Of a stretch of DNA of 64,000 nt, positions 16,475 through 25,419 are shown piece after piece. The stretch spans positions 124,001-188,000 of the forward strand of contig CAJTSJ010000001.1 of assembly GCA_910578785.1 (NCBI GenBank), given 5' to 3'. The stretch comes from an uncultured Muribaculum sp. (GTDB lineage: Bacteria > Bacteroidota > Bacteroidia > Bacteroidales > Muribaculaceae). Below the pieces are notes generated by a model. That model was given only the letters and a program-made list of their open reading frames with translations, ran no database searches and had not been told where the DNA came from. The position numbers and the translations under genes are program-made. Position 1 is the stretch's first letter; each line of letters starts with the position of its first letter.

Positions 16475-18028
16475 ATGAGCAACCAACTCGAAAAAGTTCA
16501 AGAGCTAATCGCACTGCGTAACGAAGCTCGATTAGGCGGTGGCGAAAAAGCCATTCAGAAGCAACACGACAAAGGTAAATATACAGCCCGCGAACGTATC
16601 GCACAGCTGCTTGACGAAGGCTCGTTTGAGGAACTCGATATGTTTGTGCGCCATCGTTGCCACAACTTCGGCATTGACAAGAAGTCATTCCTCGGCGACG
16701 GCGTCGTTACCGGTTACGGAACAATCGACGGACGTCTGGTATACGTGTTCGCACAGGATTTCACCGTTTTCGGAGGCGCACTCTCCGAGACTATGGCCCT
16801 CAAGATCTGCAAGGTCATGGACATGGCCATGAAGATGGGCGCACCCGTCATCGGCCTCAACGACTCAGGAGGCGCACGTATCCAGGAAGGCATCAACGCA
16901 CTGGCAGGATATGCTGAAATTTTCCAGCGCAACATCCTCGCTTCAGGTGTGATTCCCCAGATTTCAGGTATCCTCGGCCCGTGTGCCGGCGGTGCGGTGT
17001 ATTCACCCGCTCTGACCGACTTCACCATCATGGCCAAGGGCATCTCCTACATGTTCCTCACCGGACCGAAGGTGGTAAAGACCGTTACCGGCGAAGACGT
17101 TACCCAGGAGGCGCTCGGAGGTGCACAGGTACACGCATGCAAGAGCGGTGTGGCGCACTTTGCCGCAGAAGACGGTGAAGACGCCCTCAAGATCATCCGC
17201 AAGCTCTTCAGCTACATACCTCAGAACAACCTCGAAGAGCCCCCGTTGGTAGAGTGCACCGACCCGATCGACCGCCTCGAAGACTCGCTCAACGACATCA
17301 TCCCCGACAGCGCCAACAAGCCCTACGACATGTATGAAGTGATCGGCGCCATCATCGACAACGGCGAATTCCTTGAAATACAGCGCGACTATGCCAAGAA
17401 CATCATCGTCGGTTTCGCCCGCATGAACGGCCAGTCGGTAGGTATCGTGGCCAACCAGCCCAAATATCTCGCCGGCGTGCTCGACAGCAACGCATCGCGC
17501 AAGGGTGCGCGCTTCGTACGCTTCTGCGACGCATTCAACATTCCTCTGGTGACCTTGGTCGACGTCCCCGGATTCCTTCCCGGTACAGGCCAGGAGTACA
17601 ACGGCGTCATCCTCCACGGTGCAAAACTGCTCTACGCCTTCGGCGAAGCCACCGTGCCCAAGGTGACTGTCACTCTGCGCAAGAGCTACGGCGGAAGCCA
17701 CATCGTGATGAGCTGCAAGCAGCTCCGCGGCGACATGAACTACGCATGGCCTACTGCAGAAATCGCAGTTATGGGAGGCGCAGGCGCCGTAGAAGTGCTC
17801 TACGCCAAGGAAACAAAGGAATCGGACAACCCCGCAAAGGTGCTCGCCGAAAGAGAGGCTGAATACAACAAGCTTTTCTGCAATCCTTACAACGCGGCCA
17901 AGTACGGCTATATCGACGACGTCATCGAGCCCCGCAACACCCGCTTCCGCGTAATCCGCGCTCTGCAGCAGCTCGCCACCAAGAAAGTGACTAACCCTGC
18001 CAAAAAGCATGGCAATATACCTCTATAA
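16475..18028 (+). CDS. mmdA: Methylmalonyl-CoA decarboxylase alpha subunit (carboxyltransferase)
   Basis: A 517-residue acyl-CoA carboxyltransferase with two crotonase-type halves: GGARIQEGINALAGYAEIF and GPCAGGAVYSPALTDF in the first, DVPGFLPGTGQEYNG in the second. By itself it could be propionyl-CoA carboxylase beta. The following OadG-like, biotin carrier and OadB-like genes, and the absence of a biotin carboxylase gene, identify it as the carboxyl-transfer subunit of the Na+-translocating decarboxylase. It moves the carboxyl group of (S)-methylmalonyl-CoA to biotin, giving propionyl-CoA. The start ATG at 16475 gives the conserved N-terminus. Confidence 0.95.
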   Translation: MSNQLEKVQELIALRNEARLGGGEKAIQKQHDKGKYTARERIAQLLDEGSFEELDMFVRHRCHNFGIDKKSFLGDGVVTGYGTIDGRLVYVFAQDFTVFGGALSETMALKICKVMDMAMKMGAPVIGLNDSGGARIQEGINALAGYAEIFQRNILASGVIPQISGILGPCAGGAVYSPALTDFTIMAKGISYMFLTGPKVVKTVTGEDVTQEALGGAQVHACKSGVAHFAAEDGEDALKIIRKLFSYIPQNNLEEPPLVECTDPIDRLEDSLNDIIPDSANKPYDMYEVIGAIIDNGEFLEIQRDYAKNIIVGFARMNGQSVGIVANQPKYLAGVLDSNASRKGARFVRFCDAFNIPLVTLVDVPGFLPGTGQEYNGVILHGAKLLYAFGEATVPKVTVTLRKSYGGSHIVMSCKQLRGDMNYAWPTAEIAVMGGAGAVEVLYAKETKESDNPAKVLAEREAEYNKLFCNPYNAAKYGYIDDVIEPRNTRFRVIRALQQLATKKVTNPAKKHGNIPL

Positions 18029-18046
18029 CATTTCGCCCGTCAACAA

Positions 18047-18967
18047 ATGAAAAAAAGTTTATTATTATTGCTCGTCACAGTTCTGCTATGCGGAGCCACA
18101 TCTATGGCACAAGGACGCCGTGGTCTGCGCATAAACGAGGTGATGGTGCAAAACGACGACAATTACGTTGACGACTACGGGAAGCACCAGGCATGGATTG
18201 AGCTTTACAACTCCACCTTCGCTCCCATGGACATCTCGAGCGTGTACCTGACCAACGACCCCAGCCAGCCCAAGAAATATCCTGTGCCGCTGGGCGACGT
18301 CAACACCGAGATTCCTCCCCGTCAACACGTAGTGTTCTGGGCCGACGGAGAACCCAACAAGGGTACGTTCCACTTGAGCTTCATGCTCGAGCCCGGCAAG
18401 GACAACTGGATCGGTATCTACGATGCCAACGGCATCACGCTGATTGACTCCATAACCGTACCGGCATCGCTTCTTCCCAACACCACCTATGCCCGCATCC
18501 TCGACGGAGAAGGCCAGGGTGTGGAGGCCTGGGAAGTACGCGACGGCAGCAACGAATTCTACATCACTCCGAGCAGCAACAACAAAATCGTCGACACCAA
18601 CAACAAGGTGGAGATGTTTGCCGAACATGACAGCCACGGATTCGGCCTGGCCGCAATGGCCATGCTCATCGTGTTCTCGGCCCTGTTGCTTCTCTGCCTG
18701 TGCTTCTACGCCATCAGCAAAATCGGAGGCAAGGTGTCACGTTCAAACAAGGCACGTTCGCAAGGCATCGAAACCAAGGGTCTCACCAAGGAAGATCGCC
18801 CCGAACACGACTCAGGAGAAGAAATCGCGGCTATCGTCATGGCTCTTCACGAACACCTGAACACCCACGACACCGAGAGCACCATACTTACCATCAACAA
18901 GGTACGTAAGAGCTACTCGCCCTGGAGCAGTAAGATTTACGGTCTGCGCGAGCTTCCTCGTCGTTAA
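18047..18967 (+). CDS. Lamin-tail domain fused to an OadG-type gamma subunit
   Basis: 306 residues in three parts. There is a signal peptide (MKKSLLLLLVTVLLCGATSMAQ). An exported lamin-tail-like beta-sandwich follows at about residues 25-190 (LRINEVMVQND, AWIELYNSTFAPMDISSVYLTND, PPRQHVVFWADGE). One membrane helix at about 200-230 (GFGLAAMAMLIVFSALLLLCLCFYAISKIGG) leads to a cytoplasmic C-terminal region of about 75 residues ending near KVRKSYSPWSSKIYGLRELPRR. The membrane-anchored C-terminal half sits where the gamma subunit of oxaloacetate/methylmalonyl-CoA decarboxylases is encoded and resembles OadG. Gamma subunits elsewhere are about 80-120 residues and lack the large exported domain. 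The outer domain may bind cell-wall or outer-membrane material, or stabilise the pump (inference). It is 18 bases after mmdA and 54 before the biotin carrier gene. Confidence 0.85.
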   Translation: MKKSLLLLLVTVLLCGATSMAQGRRGLRINEVMVQNDDNYVDDYGKHQAWIELYNSTFAPMDISSVYLTNDPSQPKKYPVPLGDVNTEIPPRQHVVFWADGEPNKGTFHLSFMLEPGKDNWIGIYDANGITLIDSITVPASLLPNTTYARILDGEGQGVEAWEVRDGSNEFYITPSSNNKIVDTNNKVEMFAEHDSHGFGLAAMAMLIVFSALLLLCLCFYAISKIGGKVSRSNKARSQGIETKGLTKEDRPEHDSGEEIAAIVMALHEHLNTHDTESTILTINKVRKSYSPWSSKIYGLRELPRR

Positions 18968-19021
18968 CACATCAGTCATCAACTTACCAATATCATAAAG
19001 GTAATAAAAATTGCAACCATT

Positions 19022-19465
19022 ATGGCAAAAATGAAAGAATACAAATATAAAATCAACGGTAACAACTACAACGTAGCCATCGGCGACCTGGATGACAATG
19101 TTGTCGAAGTGTTGGTTAACGGAACTCCCTACAAAGTGGAGCTTGAAAAGAAAGCGACAGCAGCTGTCACCGTATCGGCTCCGCGTCCATCAGCCGCACC
19201 GCGCACAGCTTCAGGCGAAAAGGTGGTCAAGAAAGCTTCAGCCGGAACAGGCGCATATGAAGTCAAGGCTCCGCTGCCCGGCACCATCCTTTCAGTCAAC
19301 TGCAAGGTGGGCGACATGGTAAAGGCATCAGACACAGTAATCATGCTCGAAGCCATGAAGATGGAGAACGCCATCCACGCCGGACGCGACGGCAAGGTAG
19401 CCTCGGTGACCGTGGCCAACGGCGACTCAGTACTCGAAGGCGCAGTCCTCGTAACATTGGAATAA
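19022..19465 (+). CDS. mmdC: Biotin carboxyl carrier subunit of methylmalonyl-CoA decarboxylase
   Basis: Carries the carboxyl group on biotin between MmdA and the membrane beta subunit. The 147-residue protein has an N-terminal segment, an Ala/Pro-rich flexible linker at about residues 45-75 and a C-terminal biotinyl domain with the biotinylation site at Lys113 (EAMKMEN). Encoded 30 bases before the beta subunit in the same operon. Confidence 0.94.
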   Translation: MAKMKEYKYKINGNNYNVAIGDLDDNVVEVLVNGTPYKVELEKKATAAVTVSAPRPSAAPRTASGEKVVKKASAGTGAYEVKAPLPGTILSVNCKVGDMVKASDTVIMLEAMKMENAIHAGRDGKVASVTVANGDSVLEGAVLVTLE

Positions 19466-19495
19466 AGTCAAAACTCAAATAGAATTCTATAGAAT

Positions 19496-20653
19496 ATGAC
19501 TTTTAACGATTTCATAGCGAACAATTTCTATCAGTTCTGGTCGCTCACCGGCTTCGCCAACTGCACCTGGCAACATTTAGTAATGCTCGCTGTAGGACTT
19601 TTCTTCTTGTGGCTTGCCATAAAGAAGAACTTTGAGCCGATGCTGCTCGTGCCGATCGGCTTCGGTATATTGATCGGAAACATTCCGTTTGACACTACTG
19701 CCGGACTTGAAATTGGCATCTACGAAGAAGGGTCTGTGCTCAACATCCTCTACAACGGTGTGAGCGCAGGATGGTATCCCCCGCTGATATTCCTCGGCAT
19801 CGGTGCCATGACCGACTTCTCGGCCCTTATAGCCAATCCGAAACTCATGCTCGTCGGAGCCGCCGCCCAGTTCGGTATCTTCGGAGCATACATGGTAGCC
19901 CTTGCGCTCGGGTTTGCGCCCGACCAGGCCGGAGCCATCGCCATCATCGGCGGTGCCGACGGTCCTACCGCTATCTTCCTTTCGTCGAAACTCGCTCCCA
20001 ACCTGATGGGCGCCATCGCCGTGTCGGCTTATTCCTACATGGCCCTCGTGCCGCTGATCCAGCCGCCAATCATGCGACTGCTCACCACCAAGCACGAGCG
20101 TGTCATAAAGATGAAGCCAGCCCGCGCCGTATCGCAGAACGAGAAGATTATCTTCCCGATTGTAGGTCTGCTTCTGACCTGCTTCGTAGTTCCCTCGGGT
20201 ATTCCATTGTTGGGTATGCTCTTCTTCGGCAACCTGCTGCGCGAATGCGGCGTGACCACCCGTCTTGCCAAGACCGCCAGCAACGCGCTCACCGACATCG
20301 TCACCATCCTTTTGGGTATGACCGTTGGTGCATCGACCCAGGCATCTGAATTCCTCACCCTCGACACCATCTTCATCTTTGCGCTTGGCTTCATGGCCTT
20401 CATCATCGCATCGGCATCGGGTGTCCTGTTCGTGAAGCTGTTCAACCTATTCCTGCCTGCATCAAAGAAGCTCAACCCGCTTATCGGTAACGCCGGTGTG
20501 TCGGCAGTTCCGATGTCGGCCCGTATTTCAAACAACCTTGGTCTGGAATACGATCCGAGCAACTACCTTCTCATGCACGCCATGGGTCCGAACGTAGCCG
20601 GTGTAATCGGTTCAGCCGTAGCCGCCGGTGTATTGCTTGGATTCCTCGCATAA
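19496..20653 (+). CDS. mmdB: Na+-translocating decarboxylase beta subunit (OadB/MmdB family)
   Basis: Integral membrane subunit that decarboxylates carboxybiotin and exports Na+. 385 residues, about nine or more membrane segments. Conserved family blocks include IGGADGPTAIFLSSKLAPNLMGAIAVSAYSYMALVPLIQP and the C-terminal GNAGVSAVPMSARISNNLGLEYDPSNYLLMHAMGPNVAGVIGSA. The aspartate of GGADGPT is the residue tied to Na+ transport in the family. Last gene of the operon; a hairpin follows. Confidence 0.96.
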   Translation: MTFNDFIANNFYQFWSLTGFANCTWQHLVMLAVGLFFLWLAIKKNFEPMLLVPIGFGILIGNIPFDTTAGLEIGIYEEGSVLNILYNGVSAGWYPPLIFLGIGAMTDFSALIANPKLMLVGAAAQFGIFGAYMVALALGFAPDQAGAIAIIGGADGPTAIFLSSKLAPNLMGAIAVSAYSYMALVPLIQPPIMRLLTTKHERVIKMKPARAVSQNEKIIFPIVGLLLTCFVVPSGIPLLGMLFFGNLLRECGVTTRLAKTASNALTDIVTILLGMTVGASTQASEFLTLDTIFIFALGFMAFIIASASGVLFVKLFNLFLPASKKLNPLIGNAGVSAVPMSARISNNLGLEYDPSNYLLMHAMGPNVAGVIGSAVAAGVLLGFLA

Positions 20654-20677
20654 ACCCATTGTCCTTACGACAATCTG

Positions 20678-20709
20678 ACAGGGCGACGAATGAATTTTCG
20701 CCGCCCTGT
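20678..20709 (+). terminator. Hairpin ending the mmd operon
   Basis: 8-bp stem ACAGGGCG/CGCCCTGT (20678-20685 with 20702-20709) plus an inner CGAA/TTCG pairing, followed by an A/T-rich but not pure T tract. Confidence 0.6.
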
Positions 20710-20907
20710 TATAAATAATGACATACGGCCCTCCGACGCGTATCCGCGACGGAATCGGCAACTGGCAGCCAACGGAGTTAATTTGTGTTAATCCTCTCCG
20801 ATTCATAAACAAATCCGACCCTTCAATCGTCTTCCAAACAGAACATAAAGTGCTACAGTGGCAAATAATCATTGTCATATTACCACAAACAAGATCAGGA
20901 AACAAAA

Positions 20908-21258
20908 ATGATAACTAAACAGGTCATAGACGAGCTATACAAAAAGTACAAGAAGCTTCCCGACGGGATAGAGCATCTTGACATCGGTCTTCTGTTCGAT
21001 TACGCATCGGAACATCATGACATACAGATTGACGACGAAGGCAACCTTGTCATTAAAAGTCTTGACGAACGCTCGCCGTTTCACAAGATAGCACTCGACC
21101 GTATCCACGGAATTTCGGCCTTTGAGAATTCTCTGTCGATTGTCATGCACAGTTCAATTCTGTTTCTCAACCGCCATGATTCAGGCATAAATGTCCATAT
21201 CAAGACCAATCCTCCCACAGTATGGGAAAAAATGAAGTGGTGGTTCAATAAAAACTGA
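20908..21258 (+). CDS. Small conserved-looking hypothetical protein (116 aa)
   Basis: Begins MITKQVIDELYKKYKKLPDG and ends KMKWWFNKN. It is charged and soluble with an alternating alpha/beta pattern (ENSLSIVMHSSILFLNRHD) and has no signal peptide or membrane segment. I do not recognise the family. An in-frame ATG 12 codons upstream exists at 20872, but the N-terminus from 20908 looks more protein-like and follows an A-rich stretch. It stands alone between the mmd terminator and aspS. Confidence 0.65.
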   Translation: MITKQVIDELYKKYKKLPDGIEHLDIGLLFDYASEHHDIQIDDEGNLVIKSLDERSPFHKIALDRIHGISAFENSLSIVMHSSILFLNRHDSGINVHIKTNPPTVWEKMKWWFNKN

Positions 21259-21322
21259 ACCCAACCCGACCACGCATACAGATTTTAGTGACTGTTGATT
21301 TCCATTTTAAATTGATAATAGC

Positions 21323-21330
21323 TAACTTTA
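21323..21330 (+). promoter_or_regulatory. Probable -7 box TAACTTTA upstream of aspS
   Basis: One mismatch from TAnnTTTG, about 110 bases before the aspS ATG, leaving room for the structured leader that follows. Confidence 0.4.
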
Positions 21331-21344
21331 CGGAAATTTTTGGC

Positions 21345-21403
21345 TGAGCACCGCGCGTGGTGAAGGACACACCTTTACACACTTATTTGCGGACGTGTGC
21401 TCA
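21345..21403 (+). promoter_or_regulatory. Structured 5' leader of aspS
   Basis: A 7-bp closing stem TGAGCAC (21345-21351) with GTGCTCA (21397-21403) encloses a hairpin GTGAAGG/CCTTTAC (21360-21366 with 21372-21378, one G-U pair) and further short pairings (CACC/GGTG, CACAC/GTGTG) that compete with the closing stem. The layout, between promoter and aspS start codon, is that of a cis-acting RNA. I recognise no T-box, known riboswitch or ribosomal-protein leader in it. Confidence 0.4.
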
Positions 21404-21438
21404 TTGACTATTAATTTTCAGTAAAAGACTATTTATAT

Positions 21439-23202
21439 ATGTATCGTACTAAAACGTGCGGAGAACTCCGCCTTGCCGATGCCGGTCAAGAAGTGACGAT
21501 TGCCGGATGGGTACAGCGCACCCGTAAGATGGGTGGTATGACATTTGTCGACATCCGCGACAGATACGGCATAACCCAGGCTGTGTTTAACAACAATGTC
21601 GATGCCGCGCTTTGCGAAGAGGCCAACCACTTAGGCCGTGAATACGTAGTGCAGATCACAGGCACCGTAGCCGAGCGCTCAAGCAAGAACCCCGACCTGC
21701 CTACGGGCGACATCGAAATCGAAGCCCACAAACTTACAGTGCTTAACAAGTCGGACGTGCCGCCGTTCACCATCGAAGACGAAAGCGACGGAGGCGACGA
21801 CATCCGCATGAAATACCGCTACCTCGACCTGCGCCGTCCGTGCGTAAGGCAAAACCTTGAACTGCGCCACAAAATGACCATGGAGGTGCGCCGCTATCTC
21901 GACGGAAAAGGATTCCTCGAAATCGAGACTCCGATGCTCGTCGGCTCAACCCCTGAAGGAGCACGCGACTTCGTTGTCCCCTCCCGCATGAATCCCGGCC
22001 AGTTCTACGCCCTTCCCCAGTCGCCCCAGACTCTGAAGCAGCTTCTGATGGTGTCGGGCATGGACCGCTACTTCCAGATAGTGAGATGCTTCCGCGACGA
22101 AGACCTCCGCGCCGACCGCCAGCCGGAATTCACCCAGATAGACTGTGAAATGAGCTTTGTCGAGCAGGACGACATCATCAACCTGTTTGAAGGAATGGCC
22201 AAGCACCTGTTCAAGGAACTGCGCGGCGTTGAACTGAACGAACCGTTCATACGCATGCCATGGGCGGAAGCCATGCGCCTTTACGGCAGCGACAAGCCCG
22301 ACATGCGCTTCGGAATGACGTTTGTCGAACTGATGGACATCATGAAGGGCCATGGTTTCGGAGTATTTGACAACGCCGAATATATCGGCGGTATATGCGC
22401 CGAAGGTGCCGCCAGCTATACACGCAAACAGCTCGACCAGCTGACTGAATACGTAAAACGCCCGCAGATCGGAGCCAAAGGCATGGTCTACGCCCGCGTA
22501 GAGGCCGACGGCAACGTCAAGTCAAGCGTCGACAAGTTCTATTCGCAGGACGTGCTCCAGAAGATGAAAGAAGCCTTCGGCGCCAAGCCCGGCGACCTGA
22601 TTCTGATTCTGAGCGGCGACGACGCCATGAAGACCCGCAAACAGCTCTGTGAGCTTCGTCTCGAAATGGGACGCCAGCTCGGACTGCGCGACAAGAACAA
22701 GTTTGCCTGCCTGTGGGTGGTGGACTTCCCCATGTTTGAATGGAGCGTAGAGGAACAGCGCCTGATGGCCATGCACCATCCGTTCACCCATCCCAAGGAC
22801 GAAGACATTCCCATGCTCGACACAGATCCGGCATCGGTACGCGCCGACGCATACGACATGGTTATAAACGGAGTGGAAGTCGGAGGCGGCTCAATCCGTA
22901 TCCACGACAGCCAGCTTCAAGCCAAGATGTTTGAGATTCTTGGATTCACACCCGAAAAGGCCCAGGAACAGTTCGGATTCCTCATGAACGCCTTCAAGTT
23001 CGGCGCGCCGCCCCACGGCGGACTCGCCTACGGACTCGACCGCTGGGTGTCGCTGTTTGCCGGACTCGACTCAATCCGCGACTGCATCGCATTCCCGAAG
23101 AACAATTCCGGACGCGATGTCATGCTCGACGCTCCCGCGGCGCTCGACCAGAAGCAGCTCGACGAACTCTGCCTTGCCATAGACATACCCGAAAAAGAAT
23201 AA
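21439..23202 (+). CDS. aspS: Aspartyl-tRNA synthetase
   Basis: Class II synthetase charging tRNA-Asp. 587 residues, bacterial type: N-terminal OB-fold anticodon-binding domain (VTIAGWVQRTRKMGGMTFVDIRDRYG), catalytic domain with YRYLDLRR, the motif 2 region FRDEDLRADRQPEFTQID, the bacterial GAD insertion and motif 3 GLAYGLDRWVSLFAG. The ATG at 21439 gives the standard MYRTKTCGELR start. First gene of a unit with the nif3-like and zinc-ribbon genes (6- and 3-base gaps). Confidence 0.98.
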   Translation: MYRTKTCGELRLADAGQEVTIAGWVQRTRKMGGMTFVDIRDRYGITQAVFNNNVDAALCEEANHLGREYVVQITGTVAERSSKNPDLPTGDIEIEAHKLTVLNKSDVPPFTIEDESDGGDDIRMKYRYLDLRRPCVRQNLELRHKMTMEVRRYLDGKGFLEIETPMLVGSTPEGARDFVVPSRMNPGQFYALPQSPQTLKQLLMVSGMDRYFQIVRCFRDEDLRADRQPEFTQIDCEMSFVEQDDIINLFEGMAKHLFKELRGVELNEPFIRMPWAEAMRLYGSDKPDMRFGMTFVELMDIMKGHGFGVFDNAEYIGGICAEGAASYTRKQLDQLTEYVKRPQIGAKGMVYARVEADGNVKSSVDKFYSQDVLQKMKEAFGAKPGDLILILSGDDAMKTRKQLCELRLEMGRQLGLRDKNKFACLWVVDFPMFEWSVEEQRLMAMHHPFTHPKDEDIPMLDTDPASVRADAYDMVINGVEVGGGSIRIHDSQLQAKMFEILGFTPEKAQEQFGFLMNAFKFGAPPHGGLAYGLDRWVSLFAGLDSIRDCIAFPKNNSGRDVMLDAPAALDQKQLDELCLAIDIPEKE

Positions 23203-23208
23203 CCGGCC

Positions 23209-23997
23209 ATGACTATCCGCGACATCACCGACACGCTTGAAGCCTTCGCTCCCCTGTGTTATCAGGAAGAGTGGGACAACTCCGGATATCAGGTCGGCCA
23301 CCCCGACCGCGAATGCACCGGTGCGCTGCTATGTGTCGATGCCACGGAAGAGATTATCGACGAGGCCGTAACGCGCGGATGCAATCTCATCATAGCCCAC
23401 CACCCTCTGCTGTTCCGGGGCATCAAACAGATACTCGGACGCAACAGGGTCGAGCGCGTGACAGAAAAGGCAATCCGCCACGGAGTGACCATATATTCAT
23501 GCCACACCTCCGTCGACAATGCTCCCGGAGGCGTGTCATGGACCATGGCAGACATGCTTGGGCTGAAAGACACGGCCACCCTGTCGCCCACCGGAACCGC
23601 GCCGGGCATAGGATGCGGAATTGTAGGCAACCTGCCTGGACCGATGTCGCCGCTGGAACTGGTGGGAAAGGTCAAACAGACATTCTCGTCGCCCGTGGCG
23701 AGATGTTCGCAGCCGCCCTCGCCAGACGAGCCTATCGCCAGGATAGCTCTGTGCGGAGGCGCAGGCTCCGACTTCATCGGCGATGCCATCCGCCATGGAG
23801 CGCAGGCCTACATAACCTCAGACACCAAGCACAACTATTTCCTTGACCACGTCGGCGACATTTTCATCATCGACATAGGCCATTATGAGAGTGAATCGTG
23901 CACAAAACAGATTTTTTATCACGTACTTAGCGAAAAATTTCCTAACTTTGCACTTCATTACTCTGAAATTGAAAAAAATCCGATAAACTACTTGTAA
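23209..23997 (+). CDS. Nif3-like dinuclear metal-centre protein
   Basis: 262 residues, the short YbgI/NIF3 form without the central inserted domain. Metal ligands are visible in AHHPLLFRG and SCHTSVDNAPGG and in the C-terminal DIGHYESE. Family members form hexameric toroids with two metals per subunit; they are often labelled GTP cyclohydrolase I type 2 but their substrate is not settled. Encoded six bases after aspS and three bases before the zinc-ribbon gene, a conserved Bacteroidetes pairing with the latter. Confidence 0.92.
   Translation: MTIRDITDTLEAFAPLCYQEEWDNSGYQVGHPDRECTGALLCVDATEEIIDEAVTRGCNLIIAHHPLLFRGIKQILGRNRVERVTEKAIRHGVTIYSCHTSVDNAPGGVSWTMADMLGLKDTATLSPTGTAPGIGCGIVGNLPGPMSPLELVGKVKQTFSSPVARCSQPPSPDEPIARIALCGGAGSDFIGDAIRHGAQAYITSDTKHNYFLDHVGDIFIIDIGHYESESCTKQIFYHVLSEKFPNFALHYSEIEKNPINYL
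23943..23950 (+). promoter_or_regulatory. Possible internal promoter (-7 box TAACTTTG)
   Basis: Exact TAnnTTTG match inside the 3' end of the nif3-like gene, about 50 bases before the zinc-ribbon gene, so that gene could be transcribed separately. Confidence 0.35.
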
Positions 23998-24000
23998 GCA

Positions 24001-24783
24001 ATGGCTACAGACAAGAAACAAAATGAAGTCCTTTCAGTAGAGCAGCGCCTGAAGTCGCTCTATGAACTTCAGACCATACTCAGCGAAATCGACAGAATCA
24101 AGACCATCCGCGGCGAATTGCCCTTGGAAGTTAAAGACTTGGAGGACAACATCGAAGGTCTGCGCACACGTATTGAGAATTTCCGCAAGGAGATTGAAGA
24201 ATACCGCCGCAAGACCGCCGTCGAGAAAGAAAAGATTCACGACTCGCAATCAAAGATAGCCCGATATAAGGAGCAACTCGACAATGTGCGCAACAACCGC
24301 GAGTTTGACCTTCTCTCGAAGGAAGTTGAATTCCAGACCCTGGAAATCGAACTTTCAGAAAAGCATCTTAACGAATATGCCCGTTCGATCGAGATGAAGA
24401 ACAACGAAATCGCCGCCACAGAAGAAAAGCTCCGCGACAGCGAACACATCCTGGCCGAAAAGAAGTCGGAACTTGAGGAAATCGTTAGCGAGACCAAACA
24501 GGATGAAGAGCGCCTGCGCATCAAGGCCAAAGGCATCGAACCGCGTATCGACGAGCGCACCCTTAAGGCATTCAAGCGCATCCGCGACAATGCCCGCAAC
24601 GGACTCGGCATCGTCTACATCCAGCGTAACGCTTGCGGAGGTTGCTTCAACCGCATTCCGCCGCAGAAGCAGATGGAGATCAAGATGCACAAGAAGGTCA
24701 TCGTCTGCGAATACTGCGGACGCATCATGATCGACCCCGAACTCGCAGGCGTAGCTGAATCAGAAGTTGCCGAAAGCAAGTAA
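24001..24783 (+). CDS. Coiled-coil protein with C-terminal C4 zinc ribbon
   Basis: 260 residues. Residues about 10-185 form a long charged coiled-coil hairpin (repeated E/K/R heptads). The C-terminus carries two CxxC knuckles, ACGGCFN and CEYCGR, of the DUF164/zf-RING_7 type. Members are thought to bind nucleic acid or act as adaptors, but no precise role is established. It starts three bases after the nif3-like stop and ends the aspS unit. Confidence 0.88.
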   Translation: MATDKKQNEVLSVEQRLKSLYELQTILSEIDRIKTIRGELPLEVKDLEDNIEGLRTRIENFRKEIEEYRRKTAVEKEKIHDSQSKIARYKEQLDNVRNNREFDLLSKEVEFQTLEIELSEKHLNEYARSIEMKNNEIAATEEKLRDSEHILAEKKSELEEIVSETKQDEERLRIKAKGIEPRIDERTLKAFKRIRDNARNGLGIVYIQRNACGGCFNRIPPQKQMEIKMHKKVIVCEYCGRIMIDPELAGVAESEVAESK

Positions 24784-24836
24784 TGCCCCAATTCTTCCGT
24801 CAATAGTAACACCACAACGATACTATTCAAAGAGCT

Positions 24837-24879
24837 AAGTCCGGTTAAGCGGTGGACATCACACTGCATAACCGGACTT
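24837..24879 (+). terminator. Intrinsic terminator after the zinc-ribbon gene
   Basis: 11-bp stem AAGTCCGGTTA/TAACCGGACTT (24837-24847 with 24869-24879), 21-base loop, then CTTTTC. Confidence 0.8.
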
Positions 24880-24891
24880 CTTTTCACTTCA

Positions 24892-25419
24892 ATGCCTAAC
24901 TCTGTATATACGATGACTACTGACTCATTCAAAGTGTCGCCTTCGTCCTATGCGCGTCATCTGATGCGCATGTGGACCCGTGCCCACTGGTGGCTCGTGA
25001 CGGTTCCTCCCGCCATCGCGCTTTCGCTGGCCATCACGGTCGACTGGAAATTTCTGTTTGTGGCTGTAATTCTCGTATTCATCGTCATACCGCACATCAT
25101 GGTGACAGTCTACTATTACCATGCCCTATCGCCGGAGTCGGCCATGTCCATCCTGCCGCATAAGATAGCATTCGAAGCCGACGCGCTGCGCATAATCTAC
25201 GAGCCGGCCGAAATTCCCGACAACCCTGACAATATGGAGAACACAGAGAACCGCACATCCACGCAACGCAACGACGACATCATCCCCCGCGACAGCATAA
25301 AAGCCGTCACGACCTACAAATCAGACTATATACTGCACCTTTCCGCCGGAAAATACCGCATACTGGTCATACCGGCCTCGGTTCTTCCAGACGGCATCAT
25401 GCCGGCAGTTATTTCATAA
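24892..25419 (+). CDS. Small membrane protein of unknown function
   Basis: About 175 residues. Two hydrophobic helices (VTVPPAIALSLAITVDW and FLFVAVILVFIVIPHIMVTVYY) are followed by a soluble C-terminal domain with a PH-like/YcxB-like look (IAFEADALRIIYEP, IPRDSIKAVTTYKSDYILHLSAGKYRILVIP). A second in-frame ATG seven codons in (24913) is an equally good start. The 3' end overlaps the convergent DMT-like gene by 11 bases. Role unknown. Confidence 0.72.
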   Translation: MPNSVYTMTTDSFKVSPSSYARHLMRMWTRAHWWLVTVPPAIALSLAITVDWKFLFVAVILVFIVIPHIMVTVYYYHALSPESAMSILPHKIAFEADALRIIYEPAEIPDNPDNMENTENRTSTQRNDDIIPRDSIKAVTTYKSDYILHLSAGKYRILVIPASVLPDGIMPAVIS

